The position numbers and the translations under genes were made by a program. From contig NZ_RCST01000001.1 of assembly GCF_013141865.1 (NCBI RefSeq), forward strand, positions 2,666,001-2,730,000: a stretch of 64,000 bases of DNA, in the 5' to 3' direction. Positions 1 to 8,932 of this stretch are shown one piece after another. The DNA is from Methylomonas sp. ZR1 (GTDB taxonomy: Bacteria; Pseudomonadota; Gammaproteobacteria; Methylococcales; Methylomonadaceae). Position 1 is the first letter of the stretch. The number at the start of each line of letters is the position of its first letter. Under the pieces are notes generated by a model. That model saw nothing but the letters and a program-made list of their open reading frames with translations. It did no database searches and was not told the DNA's origin.

Positions 1-1966
1 TATCCAGCGAAAAAATTGGTAATGCACGGCTTATTGTAGATGGCAGTCCCGCCTGAGTCTGACTACTTAACTGGTATTGAGTGTACTGACCAGTAATTTT
101 AGGTATGACAAATCCAGCACTACTTTCCAATGGCAAACTAATCGATGGTGCAATATTGAAGCGCTGACCGTTTACCAAATCGGTGTGGTAGAAATGAGTA
201 AACTCGTTATTCATCGCCAGCGTAACCGGCAAACCTTCGAACGCATGCGCCACGTTGAAATTGACACGAGGCAGCATATCGTAGGGCATCGCGGCATCGG
301 GAATCGTTCTATCCACCGATTGATAATGATATGCCCCCACCGACAAACCTAGACCGGTGCCGGCAACAGCCCCGCCGTAACTCAGTAATGCGGTACTGGG
401 CAAATAACTGGTATTTTGGAAACCCAAGGCATTGTTCAAGTCGTTGAAATAGGTTTTGTCGGACACATAATTCAAATCCAACAAGGAATTTAAACCGGGT
501 AGCAAACTGGTTTGATCCTTCCAGCTTGCCGAGTAACGGGCCTTGTTGACCAATTGATCGTTGGGCATATATTCCGCAGAAAACGTGCCTCTGGACATAT
601 CGGTCAGATAGCGGAATTTATTACGTAATTGCTCGCCACGCTTGGTCATATACCGCGGCGTGACGATATCGTCGAAGTTGGGGGCTATATTCCAATAAAA
701 CGGCACGGAAAAGTCGAAACCGTTCCGCTGTGTGTTACCCCAAGTTGGCGCCAACAGGCCCGACAGGCGGCGATTGTCGGTAGGGAAGGAAATATAAGGC
801 GTGTACAACACCGGTACGCCTTTAAATTCCAGCCAAGCGTTTTTCGCTGAACCTTGTCCGCTGTCCCGGTTAATTTTCATCCGCGAGGCATGCACAATCC
901 AGTCCTGGTTGCCCGGCGCACAACTGGTAAACGCGGCATCGTTATAACGCGACAAGCCTTTACTCTCGCGATAAACCACCCCGGCGTTGCCGCGAAACGG
1001 CGCCTCCGCGACGATAAATTGCGCCTTGCGCAAGCGTGCTTCGTCTTTACCCAGGCTCAACGAGGCGGTCTCGCTGGAAAAAGCCAGCTGGTCTTCGCTG
1101 TATAACACGCTACCTTGTGCGTCCAAGGTTTCGGCAACCGTATCGTAACTGGCCTTGTCGGCAACCAAATGCTGATCCGCGCGCACCATATCCACATTAC
1201 CGGCAAAATTAAGCACTTCGCCGTCGAACACTTCCGAAAAATCGGCGTTAATATCGGTAGTTGCTGCATCGCGGACTTCGGCGGAGGTGGCTCTGATTTT
1301 GCGTTTTTTAGCACCCCACACTTCGCAGCTTTGCCAAGGATCTTTATCAAACTCGGCCCGTAAGGTTTGAAAATCCCGCTCTTGTTTGCGATCAAAGGTC
1401 GGCGTAAGCCAAGACGAACCGGACTCTTCACTGCTGCCGCCTTCGGCTACGACATGGGCCTCGCCTTTCGGATCGGCACCCACCAGATTACAGTTCCAAC
1501 CACTCTTATCATCACCGGTTTTGCAAGTCCAACCGGGCACTTTGCCGGTATTGGCATTGGCTGTCTCGGTTTTGGGCTCGACTTTTTCCAGCACCGGTTT
1601 TTGATTTTCAGTCACTTTAACCCGTAACTTTTGCGGCTCGGCAATAGCTTTTTCCACCGCCTTTTCGACCACCTTAACTTTTTCCGGCTCGGGTTCCGGT
1701 TTGACCGCTTGTTGAACGGGCGCGGGCACGACAGGAACAGGCGGCTGCGCGACTGTTTCCGGCTGGGCAGGCTTGGTTTGGGCGGGCGGGGTGGGTTTAA
1801 TCACTTGCGGCTGAGCAGTTGGCTCGTTGCCAGCAGGTGTTTGATTTAGACAAGTCCATTCGCCATTTTTGGTTTGCTCACAATTCCACGCCGCATTATT
1901 GGCAGCAGAGGCGACGCCCGTAAAAAACAATAATGCTGAAGAAATTGTATAAAACCGATAATTCAT
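1..1966 (-). CDS. lptD: LPS-assembly protein LptD (C-terminal end beyond window)
   Basis: LptD is the outer-membrane beta-barrel that, with LptE, inserts lipopolysaccharide into the outer leaflet. Read on the minus strand from the ATG at 1966 there are 655 uninterrupted codons; the gene runs off the left edge. Residues 1-22 look like a signal peptide ending in VASA. A Pro/Val/Gln/Glu-rich linker (about residues 45-130) lies between two short Trp-x-Cys pairs. Then comes the periplasmic LptA/OstA-like domain (FAGNVDMVRADQHLVADKA) and the start of the barrel, with the typical VPVLYTPYISFPTDNRR and PRYMTKRGE stretches. The upstream neighbour is amgK, divergent, an arrangement also known in Pseudomonas. 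No strong Shine-Dalgarno is visible before the ATG. The family call is firm; the C-terminal cysteines cannot be checked. Confidence 0.95.
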   Translation of the reverse strand, partial: MNYRFYTISSALLFFTGVASAANNAAWNCEQTKNGEWTCLNQTPAGNEPTAQPQVIKPTPPAQTKPAQPETVAQPPVPVVPAPVQQAVKPEPEPEKVKVVEKAVEKAIAEPQKLRVKVTENQKPVLEKVEPKTETANANTGKVPGWTCKTGDDKSGWNCNLVGADPKGEAHVVAEGGSSEESGSSWLTPTFDRKQERDFQTLRAEFDKDPWQSCEVWGAKKRKIRATSAEVRDAATTDINADFSEVFDGEVLNFAGNVDMVRADQHLVADKASYDTVAETLDAQGSVLYSEDQLAFSSETASLSLGKDEARLRKAQFIVAEAPFRGNAGVVYRESKGLSRYNDAAFTSCAPGNQDWIVHASRMKINRDSGQGSAKNAWLEFKGVPVLYTPYISFPTDNRRLSGLLAPTWGNTQRNGFDFSVPFYWNIAPNFDDIVTPRYMTKRGEQLRNKFRYLTDMSRGTFSAEYMPNDQLVNKARYSASWKDQTSLLPGLNSLLDLNYVSDKTYFNDLNNALGFQNTSYLPSTALLSYGGAVAGTGLGLSVGAYHYQSVDRTIPDAAMPYDMLPRVNFNVAHAFEGLPVTLAMNNEFTHFYHTDLVNGQRFNIAPSISLPLESSAGFVIPKITGQYTQYQLSSQTQAGLPSTISRALPIFSLD

Positions 1967-1987
1967 GTCTTGGCGAATGCGGCTAAA

Positions 1988-2018
1988 TTGACTTAGCGGA
2001 ATGGAAATCGAATAAAAT
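1988..2018 (+). promoter_or_regulatory. possible promoter for amgK-murU
   Basis: TTGACT at 1988-1993 and TAAAAT at 2013-2018 lie in the 95-base gap between lptD and amgK. The 19-base spacer is longer than ideal, so this is only a candidate. The lptD promoter must lie in the same gap on the other strand, but I see no clear match for it. Confidence 0.3.
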
Positions 2019-2061
2019 GCTTGTCATCATTTTACCTTAGGTTGACCCGCAATTAATAAAA

Positions 2062-3063
2062 ATGTACGTTTCCAGCTCAGACCGCCGCTTGGCGGAGCTT
2101 GTCGATTGGCTCAATAACGACGTCGCTCTTGATATACAACAAATCACCCCGGCTTCCAGCGACGCTAGCTTTAGGCGATATTTCCGAGTTGAGCACCGGG
2201 ACGGCTGCCACATTGCCATGGATGCACCACCGGACAAGGAAAATACCGAACCGTTCGTACGCATCGCCGGATTGCTGAAACCGAGCGATATTCATATCCC
2301 GAATATCTATCAACAGAATAGCCGACAAGGTTTTCTGTTGCTGGAAGACTTAGGCTCCACAAGCTTTCTTGACCGCTTACAAACCGGCGATGCAGAACTG
2401 TTGTATCGACAAGCCATGGACAGCTTGTTCAAACTACAAACCGGCGTAAATCCGCTCGATTGCGGCTTGCCGGTTTACGACAGCGCTCTGCTACTGCGGG
2501 AACTCGGTATTTTTTACGAATGGTTTTTGGAAAAACTATTGGGCATTACGATTCCCCATACGCTCGCGACATCTCTCAACGCTATCTTGATCGATTCGGC
2601 ACTTGAACAGCCGCAAGTCTGCGTGCACCGCGACTTCCACTCGCGCAACCTGATGGTGCTGGAACACAACTCACCGGGCGTTATCGACTTTCAAGACGCC
2701 GTCGTCGGCCCTATCAGCTACGATTTGGTGTCGCTGCTGCGCGACTGTTACATCGCTTGGCCCGAACAGCAAGTCATCAGCTGGGCCCAGCAATATCATC
2801 AACGCCTGTTGTCAGCCGGACTGCTGAAAGCCGATTTCAATCAATTCAAACGCTGGTTCGATCTGATGGGCATGCAGCGTCACCTGAAAGCCGTCGGCAT
2901 TTTCGCCAGACTGCATCTGCGCGATGGAAAATCCGACTATTTGGCCGACATTCCGCGCACCCTGGCTTATATTTCTAGGGTTTGCGAGCTCTATCCCGAG
3001 TTAACCGAGATGCAGCAGTTTCTGCAAGAACAGGTGCTGCCGCGTGTCGAGGCATCTGCATGA
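2062..3063 (+). CDS. amgK: N-acetylmuramate/N-acetylglucosamine anomeric kinase AmgK
   Basis: A 333-residue protein of the aminoglycoside-phosphotransferase fold. AmgK phosphorylates the anomeric carbon of MurNAc (and GlcNAc) in the cytoplasm, the first step of the peptidoglycan-recycling bypass that avoids MurA and so gives intrinsic fosfomycin tolerance in Pseudomonas. Visible: the N-terminal ASSDASFRRYFR (31-42), the Brenner motif HRDFHSRN (189-196, catalytic Asp191), the metal-binding IDFQDAV (from 208, Asp209), and the family block MGMQRHLKAVGIFARL. Length and motifs match Pseudomonas AmgK along the whole chain as I recall it. The stop overlaps the start of murU by four bases (ATGA), so translation is probably coupled. 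No convincing ribosome-binding site precedes this ATG, but the next methionine would cut into the conserved domain. Confidence 0.93.
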   Translation: MYVSSSDRRLAELVDWLNNDVALDIQQITPASSDASFRRYFRVEHRDGCHIAMDAPPDKENTEPFVRIAGLLKPSDIHIPNIYQQNSRQGFLLLEDLGSTSFLDRLQTGDAELLYRQAMDSLFKLQTGVNPLDCGLPVYDSALLLRELGIFYEWFLEKLLGITIPHTLATSLNAILIDSALEQPQVCVHRDFHSRNLMVLEHNSPGVIDFQDAVVGPISYDLVSLLRDCYIAWPEQQVISWAQQYHQRLLSAGLLKADFNQFKRWFDLMGMQRHLKAVGIFARLHLRDGKSDYLADIPRTLAYISRVCELYPELTEMQQFLQEQVLPRVEASA

Positions 3064-3758
3064 AGGCAATGATTTTAGCGGCCGGGCGCGGCGAAAGAAT
3101 GCGGCCCTTGACCGACCATACCCCCAAACCCTTATTGAAAGCCGCCGGTAAGGCGCTGATTGAATACACCCTGGAAAACCTGGCACACGCCGGCTTTACC
3201 GAAATCGTCATCAACATCGCCCATCTAGGCGCGCAGATTAAAGACTATTGTGGAGATGGTAAGCGCTGGAATGTTTCGATTGAGTATTCAGATGAAGGCG
3301 AAACCGCGCTGGAAACCGCCGGAGGCATTGCCAAGGCCCTGCCTTTGCTGAGCAATGAGCCGTTCCTGGTGCTTAACGCCGACATTATTTGCGATTATCC
3401 CTTGGCCAACTTGCGAACCCAAGCCATTGATCTGGCTCATTTGGTGATGATCAATAATCCGCCGCATCATCCGGAAGGTGACTTTTCGCTGAATGCCGAC
3501 GGTGTATTGTCGGAACAAGGCTTGAACAAACTCACCTTCAGCGGTATCGGCGTTTATCACCCCAAGCTGTTTGCCAACATCCCGGTCGCGCCGTTAAAAC
3601 TGAGACCGGTGTTAAACCAAGCCATGCAGCAACAGCGGATTAGCGGGGAGAAGTTTTCCGGCCTGTGGATGGACATAGGCACACCGGAACGCTTGGCTGA
3701 ACTGAGTGAGCATCACTTGCGCCTCAGCGGCCGACATGCCGAGGATGGCATGCATTAG
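3060..3758 (+). CDS. murU: N-acetylmuramate alpha-1-phosphate uridylyltransferase MurU
   Basis: A nucleotidyltransferase of 232 residues that makes UDP-MurNAc from MurNAc-1-phosphate and UTP. The N-terminus carries the signature AAGRGERMRPLTDHTPKPLL, followed by the LVLNADIICD-type metal site and a GLWMDIGTPERL end typical of this family. The ATG at 3060 overlaps the amgK stop; an in-frame upstream start at 2982 would add 26 residues lying inside amgK and outside the family, so I reject it. The partner amgK immediately upstream makes MurU more likely than a generic sugar-1-phosphate transferase. The 3' end overlaps the convergent hemJ by four bases. Confidence 0.92.
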   Translation: MKAMILAAGRGERMRPLTDHTPKPLLKAAGKALIEYTLENLAHAGFTEIVINIAHLGAQIKDYCGDGKRWNVSIEYSDEGETALETAGGIAKALPLLSNEPFLVLNADIICDYPLANLRTQAIDLAHLVMINNPPHHPEGDFSLNADGVLSEQGLNKLTFSGIGVYHPKLFANIPVAPLKLRPVLNQAMQQQRISGEKFSGLWMDIGTPERLAELSEHHLRLSGRHAEDGMH

Positions 3759-4180
3759 AATGGTTTGACGACGGCCAGCAAGACTATGGCGACTAAGAAC
3801 AATACCGGAATCTCGTTGATCCAGCGGAAATACACATGCGAATGCCGGTTGCGATCATGCTTGAAATCCAGCAGCCACTTGCCGCAAAACACATGGTAAA
3901 CCACCAGCAAACCCAACAAACCCAACTTTAGATGTAGCCAACCGCTGCGGGAATATAGCATCCAGGCATAATCGCCCAACATCCACACGCCAAAGATAAA
4001 GGTACAAATCATGCCCGGCGTCATGATGCCATAGTACAGTTTGCGTTCCATGACTTTGAAGCGCTCGTTGCTGATACTGTCGTCGCTCATTGCGTGATAA
4101 ACAAATAACCTGGGCAAATAAAACAAGCCGGCAAACCAGGTCACCATAAAAATCAAATGTAAGGCTTTTAACCAGAGCAT
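3755..4180 (-). CDS. hemJ: protoporphyrinogen IX oxidase HemJ
   Basis: A 141-residue integral membrane protein with four predicted helices. HemJ oxidises protoporphyrinogen IX to protoporphyrin IX in haem synthesis and replaces HemG or HemY in many proteobacteria. Family marks are WLKALHLIFMVTWFAGLFYLPRLF near the start (conserved His7 region), the YYGIMTPGM segment, GWLHLKLGLLGLLVVYH, and the FRWINEIPVLFLVAIV end. It is convergent with murU, and the two stop regions overlap. The DUF4124 gene lies just upstream on the same strand with 17 bases between them, so they may share a transcript. Confidence 0.9.
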   Translation of the reverse strand: MLWLKALHLIFMVTWFAGLFYLPRLFVYHAMSDDSISNERFKVMERKLYYGIMTPGMICTFIFGVWMLGDYAWMLYSRSGWLHLKLGLLGLLVVYHVFCGKWLLDFKHDRNRHSHVYFRWINEIPVLFLVAIVLLAVVKPF

Positions 4181-4197
4181 GAGGTTCCCAGAGCTGA

Positions 4198-4650
4198 CTA
4201 ACGTAAAATTTCGGTGGTCACCGGCGCGGGCATGCCCGGTAACGCGGTGGGAGGCGTGACAATCAGCACCCGATTACTGTTTTGTTGCGCTTGTCTTTCC
4301 AAGGCTGCCGCCTGGCGTTGTTCCGCTTCAACTTGCTGCTGTTGCGCAATCGCACTTTGCTTTAGGGCATTTGTCGATTCGGTTTGGTTTTTCAGTATCG
4401 CATCGCGTCTTTCAGCTTCCAGCTTGACGGCTTTGGCAGCTTCCTGTTCGTTTTGCAGGGCTTCCAGCTTGGCTTTGGCCGCTGCCTCTTGTGCTTCATT
4501 GGCTTGAATATCCAACTGCACGGTTTTATCGCTGGTTTGGCAAGGTTTGGCCTGATAAACGGTTTTGCCGTCCTTGCCGATACATTTAAATACCTCCGCG
4601 CTTGCCGAGTGATAACTCAGAACCATCGCCAGCAAAATTAACACCCTCAT
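4198..4650 (-). CDS. DUF4124-domain secreted protein with coiled coil
   Basis: About 150 residues. I take the ATG at 4650 because GAGG sits six bases before it and the translation then opens with a clean signal peptide (MRVLILLAMVLSYHSASA). After cleavage comes a DUF4124 domain, recognised by EVFKCIGKDGKTVYQAKPC, then a long Ala/Glu/Gln-rich helix (about residues 60-130) that should form a coiled coil, and a Pro-rich tail. It is probably periplasmic. The function of DUF4124 is not known. A second DUF4124 domain is in this window, at the N-terminus of the nuclease at 60279-61100. Confidence 0.75.
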   Translation of the reverse strand: MRVLILLAMVLSYHSASAEVFKCIGKDGKTVYQAKPCQTSDKTVQLDIQANEAQEAAAKAKLEALQNEQEAAKAVKLEAERRDAILKNQTESTNALKQSAIAQQQQVEAEQRQAAALERQAQQNSNRVLIVTPPTALPGMPAPVTTEILR

Positions 4651-4777
4651 CGCACACCTCGCCAAAACGCCATTTGCTCGGGCCATAGTTTAGGGTAAAA
4701 ATTCAGTCTGTTTTCAATAGTTAGGAAAAATCGTTGCGCCAAAATAGCTTATGTCGTTTTCCGGCTAGTCAAATCGA

Positions 4778-5149
4778 TTAGGTCCCCAGATCTTGCTCGG
4801 TCATCTCCGCCAACGCATCGCGATGTTCGCGGCGAATTAATATTAGGTTTCTGGCATACACAAAAGTACCAGGCAATTGACCCAGGATAATCACGGGATC
4901 CACTCGGTGAATACCGTAAGCCAACACGATGACCCCGCCCGACAAACTGAAATACCAAAAACTTACCGGAATCATGCTCTTCTGGTGCCGCTCGCTGTGT
5001 ATCCATTGCACGATAAAACGCATCATAAACAAGGTCTGGCCCACCAAACCGATGCTGAGCCAAATGATGTCATTCGAATCCATGATCGATAAATGGTGCT
5101 GCCATTTATCCGCCAAATGCGTAAAAAAATAAACGATTCCATTTTCCAT
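4778..5149 (-). CDS. lipid-A-biosynthesis N-terminal (LABN) domain membrane protein
   Basis: A 123-residue protein with three predicted membrane helices. The LABN family is recognised by IIWLSIGLVGQTLFMMRFIVQW, then SxxPVSFWYFSLSGGVIVLAYGI and GQLPGTFVYARNLILI. The ATG at 5149 has AGGAG eight bases upstream; an earlier in-frame start at 5179 lacks this and is rejected. LABN proteins are usually coded beside a GT2 and a PMT/ArnT-type glycosyltransferase, as here, and resemble small multidrug-resistance-like flippases. A role in moving a polyprenyl-phosphate sugar across the inner membrane is inference. Confidence 0.85.
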   Translation of the reverse strand: MENGIVYFFTHLADKWQHHLSIMDSNDIIWLSIGLVGQTLFMMRFIVQWIHSERHQKSMIPVSFWYFSLSGGVIVLAYGIHRVDPVIILGQLPGTFVYARNLILIRREHRDALAEMTEQDLGT

Positions 5150-5197
5150 GTTAACGACTCCTAAAATACGGCGGAACAAATGGGTTGAATCCAGCGA

Positions 5198-5923
5198 TTA
5201 ACCACGCTGAATCTCGCTGACAATCGGCAGGCTATGGCGTTTTTTCAACCAGACCACGCCCAGCAAGTCGACGATGCCAACCAGCGCCCGATCCAAGGTT
5301 CCGTACTTCGATGTGCCAAAATTTCTCGGCCTATGATTTACTTTTACGGAAATGACATTCCCGCCCGCCATCCGGATTAACGCCGGCAAGAAACGGTGAA
5401 TATGATCAAAATAAGGCAAGGCCAAAAACTTATCGCGCAGAAATAACTTCAAGCCGCAACCGGTATCCGGCGTGGCGTCATGCAAAATTGACTGCCGCAC
5501 CGCATTGGCAAATTTAGAGGAAAACTTGCGCCAACCGGTATCGTTGCGCTTATGCCGAAAGCCGGCCAGCATCCACAATTGGCTGTCGTTTTGCTCGCGC
5601 CAGGCCGCGACCAGATGGGGTATATCGGCCGGATCGTTCTGGCCGTCGCCGTCCAAGGTGGCAATCCATGGGTAGCGCGCTGCCGAAACGCCGGTATGCA
5701 CGGCACGGCTTTGTCCGCAACTGCGTTGATGTGTCAGCACGCGCAGAGTCGGATATTGCTGCATTGCACCTTGCAGTTTTAGGCCAGTGTCATCGGTACT
5801 ACCGTCGTCCACAAAAATCATTTCATAGGCTTCCCCATCGCCCAGCGCACGATGGATTTCCTCGATCAGCAATTCGACATTGTCCGTTTCATTGTGAACG
5901 GGGACTACTACAGAAATCTTCAT
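5198..5923 (-). CDS. family 2 glycosyltransferase, polyprenyl-phosphate sugar synthase type
   Basis: A GT2 enzyme of 241 residues, related to dolichol-phosphate mannosyltransferase and ArnC. Seen: ISVVVPVHNE at the start, the nucleotide site FVDDGSTDDT (Asp39-Asp40), and the metal site LDGDGQND (DxD, Asp91/Asp93). The RKFSSKFANAVR and HRPRNFGTSKYG stretches are also typical of this branch. It lacks the two C-terminal membrane helices of ArnC; only a short hydrophobic stretch (DLLGVVWL) is present, so it probably sits on the inner face of the membrane. It most likely loads a sugar onto undecaprenyl phosphate for the GT39 protein coded upstream on the same strand. The sugar is unknown. Confidence 0.88.
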   Translation of the reverse strand: MKISVVVPVHNETDNVELLIEEIHRALGDGEAYEMIFVDDGSTDDTGLKLQGAMQQYPTLRVLTHQRSCGQSRAVHTGVSAARYPWIATLDGDGQNDPADIPHLVAAWREQNDSQLWMLAGFRHKRNDTGWRKFSSKFANAVRQSILHDATPDTGCGLKLFLRDKFLALPYFDHIHRFLPALIRMAGGNVISVKVNHRPRNFGTSKYGTLDRALVGIVDLLGVVWLKKRHSLPIVSEIQRG

Positions 5924-5999
5924 ATCTTGGTAAAAGTTGAAAAAGTTGTGAATTGTATCAAACGCTTATACACGGATAAGAATTTTGTACAGGTTTGAG

Positions 6000-7577
6000 T
6001 TATAGGGGCTTGACGTCAGCAGCCTGCCCCGCGCGCCGAAATACCAGCCAATATTCTCGATGCGGCTGTAGGTATACTGCATCGCTAGGCTGGTTTTTTT
6101 CCAGGGAAATCAAATAACCGTCCGCATGCTGTGCCGCCCAATCGGCAAGCCGTTCCGCGGATAAAACCGGCAGCGGCTGGGTTAATCGCCCCAAGAAATT
6201 GAATTGCCCTTGGTAATTGCCAACATAGACATAAGGAATATGCTGATCGTTAAAGCTATTCACTTTTAACGCAGCGGGTTGCAGGTCGTATGCCAGGCCG
6301 GCATAGCGGAAGAAAAATATAAATCCGACGAAAATTGCCGCCACCAGCGCTGTCGAGATTGCCGCAACCGACAACGTGCGCTTAATCCAAACCAATAGCG
6401 CCAACATCATGGCAATAGCCAACACACTCAAACCCCATGCCGGCTGCACAGTCTGGACCCAGTTCAATTTCGACAAACCCGGTACCTTGGGCAGATAAAC
6501 TAAAAACACCCCGATTGCGCCGAACAGCACCGGCAGCAACCACTCGCCACCCAATCTCGGCTTTTGGGTATTCACCACCACCCTGGCTACCAACAACGCA
6601 AACGCCGGCAACATCGGAATCAAATAATGAATCTGCTTGCTGGGCAACAGCGAGAACACCACAAAGGTTGATACCAGCCACACCAGACAGAAACGTAGAC
6701 CGCGATCATTAAAAAATCGGCTGCCGCGCAAACTGCCCCAGAAATGCGGCCAGAACAACCAGGGGAACAAAAACATCGGTAAAAAAGGCAGATACCAAAA
6801 CAGCGAACGGGTATGGATTTTGGTGCTGACTGCGCGATCAGCGGTCTGATGCCACAATATCGCGTTGGCGTATTGCTCGCCACCGGCAATGGCAGCCGGA
6901 ATCGCCCAAACCAGGGCTATCGCGACTCCAATCAAGGCTGCGATCAACAAGCCAGCAAACCATCGACTGAACACAATCGAACGCGGAGCCCAAACAGCAA
7001 CCAAAATTACGGTAGGGATTAGATGCAAAAAAACCACAGGCCCTTTACTTAGAATACCGAACCCCACTGCTGCCGCAACCAACATCCAACCCTTACGTTC
7101 CGAGCCTTGCAAGACTTCCAGCAAGCCGAGCATTCCCAACAGCACCCAGCTAGTCAGCAGAATATCAAACATGATAGACGTGGCGAATAAGGTCCACAGC
7201 AAGGTTGCAATCAAGACCCACGGCGCCGCCATTGCTACCGCAGTTTGCTCCGGCCAAAGTTTTTCCGCCAATTTTCGCGTCAGCAACAGATTTGCCAATG
7301 CAGCCAACGGCCCGACCAAACTCGGCCACCACTGATTAACGCCGAAAACCCACCACCCGGCTTGAATCAACCAAAATAATAAAGGCGGTTTATGGCTGTA
7401 GGTTTCGCCATTCAAATACGGCACCAGGAAATCGCCGCGCAGCCACATCTCCCAAGCCACACTGAGATAGCGCGTTTCATCGATGGGTATGGTCGAGCGA
7501 AAATAAACGCTTGCGGACAACAGCAGCCAAAGCGGCAGGATGCCCCAGCGGTAAATCAGTTTATCGGGTATGGTCAT
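6000..7577 (-). CDS. ArnT/PMT-like family 39 glycosyltransferase
   Basis: About 525 residues with a dozen or so predicted membrane helices. The first periplasmic loop holds the catalytic-type IDETRYLSVAWEMW (Asp33/Glu34) and SHKPPLLFWL, which match ArnT and bacterial protein mannosyltransferases. These enzymes move a sugar from undecaprenyl phosphate to lipid A or another acceptor on the periplasmic side. The ATG at 7577 is preferred over an in-frame TTG at 7616. With the GT2 and LABN genes downstream on the same strand it forms a three-part cassette. No arnA, arnB or arnD homologue is nearby, so aminoarabinose transfer cannot be assumed. Confidence 0.85.
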   Translation of the reverse strand: MTIPDKLIYRWGILPLWLLLSASVYFRSTIPIDETRYLSVAWEMWLRGDFLVPYLNGETYSHKPPLLFWLIQAGWWVFGVNQWWPSLVGPLAALANLLLTRKLAEKLWPEQTAVAMAAPWVLIATLLWTLFATSIMFDILLTSWVLLGMLGLLEVLQGSERKGWMLVAAAVGFGILSKGPVVFLHLIPTVILVAVWAPRSIVFSRWFAGLLIAALIGVAIALVWAIPAAIAGGEQYANAILWHQTADRAVSTKIHTRSLFWYLPFLPMFLFPWLFWPHFWGSLRGSRFFNDRGLRFCLVWLVSTFVVFSLLPSKQIHYLIPMLPAFALLVARVVVNTQKPRLGGEWLLPVLFGAIGVFLVYLPKVPGLSKLNWVQTVQPAWGLSVLAIAMMLALLVWIKRTLSVAAISTALVAAIFVGFIFFFRYAGLAYDLQPAALKVNSFNDQHIPYVYVGNYQGQFNFLGRLTQPLPVLSAERLADWAAQHADGYLISLEKNQPSDAVYLQPHREYWLVFRRAGQAADVKPL

Positions 7578-7781
7578 TTTTCGAGAAAATATCGATTCGG
7601 GGCACTGGACATCCAAGCGACCAGAATCACGCCAGCGTTATGACATAAGATTAAGCCAATTTCATGCCAACACTATTTCAGTCGGCAACGCCCGACACAC
7701 CTCAAGATGATATAAAAAAGCAAGAGGATCGGTTGAAACAAACCACTAAGTGGGTTGAATTGCCCCATTAATCATAAGGAA

Positions 7782-8819
7782 TCAGGCGACGACTAAGCGC
7801 CACGACAAACTCTCGCCAGCCCGTAACGGTGTAATAGTGCCAGCCGTATCGGCATACGCTTCCGGTACCATCCAGGCTTGCTTTTCTAAAGTAACGCTCG
7901 CGGAATTGTGCGGCAAACCGTAAAAATCCGCGCCATAAAAACTGGCAAACCCTTCCAGCTTATCCAATGCGCCAGCCTGTTCGAAGGCTTCAGCATACAA
8001 TTCCAATGCCGCATGCGCGCTGTAACAACCTGCGCAACCGCAGCTATTTTCCTTCAACCCAGTTAAATGCGGCGCGCTATCGGTACCAAGGAAAAATTTG
8101 GGATTACCGCTGGTAGCCGCTTTTATCAAGGCTTGGCGATGATGCTCGCGCTTTAAAATGGGCAAACAATAGTAATGCGGCCGAATACCGCCCGCCAAAA
8201 TGGCATTGCGGTTATAGAGCAAATGCTGCGGGGTAATAGTCGCGGCGATATTCTCGGATGCAGCTTCGACAAATTGCACCGCTTCCTGGGTCGTCAAATG
8301 CTCTAAAACGATGCGTAGTGCCGGAAATTGCCGGGTGAGCTTGCTTAACTTGTTATCGATAAACAGTTTTTCGCGATCAAAAATATCGTATTCCGCATCC
8401 GTCACTTCACCGTGGAGTAATAGTGGTACGCCGTATTGCTCCATCGCCGCAAATAAAGGATAAGCCGCTTCAATGTCGGCGACTCCGGCATCGGAATTGG
8501 TGGTTGCTCCGGCCGGATATAGCTTGAAGGCATGAACATGCTCGGCATCGGCCACCTTTTTGATTTCCTCAACAGAGGTCCTTGCCGTTAGATACAAAGT
8601 CATCAAAGGCTGAAACGTGGACTCTCGCGGCAAAGCAGCCAAAATTTCCTGCCTGTAAAGTAAAGCCTGCGCGACCGTGGTGACCGGGGGTTTCAGATTC
8701 GGCATGATAATAGCGCGACCAAACTGCTTGGCAGTATGCCCGATCACCGTTTTTAAAATACTGCCGGTTCTGACATGCAAATGCCAATCATCAGGTTGGC
8801 GGATGGTCAATTTATCCAT
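7782..8819 (-). CDS. pyrC: dihydroorotase PyrC
   Basis: Catalyses the cyclisation of N-carbamoyl-aspartate to dihydroorotate in pyrimidine synthesis. The protein has 345 residues, the usual size of the short proteobacterial class. Zinc ligands are visible as DDWHLH (His13, His15), the carbamylated lysine as HAFKLYPAGATTNS (Lys99), and the later metal site as FLGTDSAPH. The C-terminal FASFYGADFYGLP segment is also typical. It stands alone on the minus strand, divergent from the fmdB-type gene. Confidence 0.95.
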   Translation of the reverse strand: MDKLTIRQPDDWHLHVRTGSILKTVIGHTAKQFGRAIIMPNLKPPVTTVAQALLYRQEILAALPRESTFQPLMTLYLTARTSVEEIKKVADAEHVHAFKLYPAGATTNSDAGVADIEAAYPLFAAMEQYGVPLLLHGEVTDAEYDIFDREKLFIDNKLSKLTRQFPALRIVLEHLTTQEAVQFVEAASENIAATITPQHLLYNRNAILAGGIRPHYYCLPILKREHHRQALIKAATSGNPKFFLGTDSAPHLTGLKENSCGCAGCYSAHAALELYAEAFEQAGALDKLEGFASFYGADFYGLPHNSASVTLEKQAWMVPEAYADTAGTITPLRAGESLSWRLVVA

Positions 8820-8932
8820 AATCTCCGGACGTTTTCATTTAAAATAGCTAGTTATTCTAACATTAAGGGCCTTGAAAATTTAAAACCCCGCCCTTAGTAA
8901 GCCGATTTAAACACTTTCAACTGGAGAAGCAG

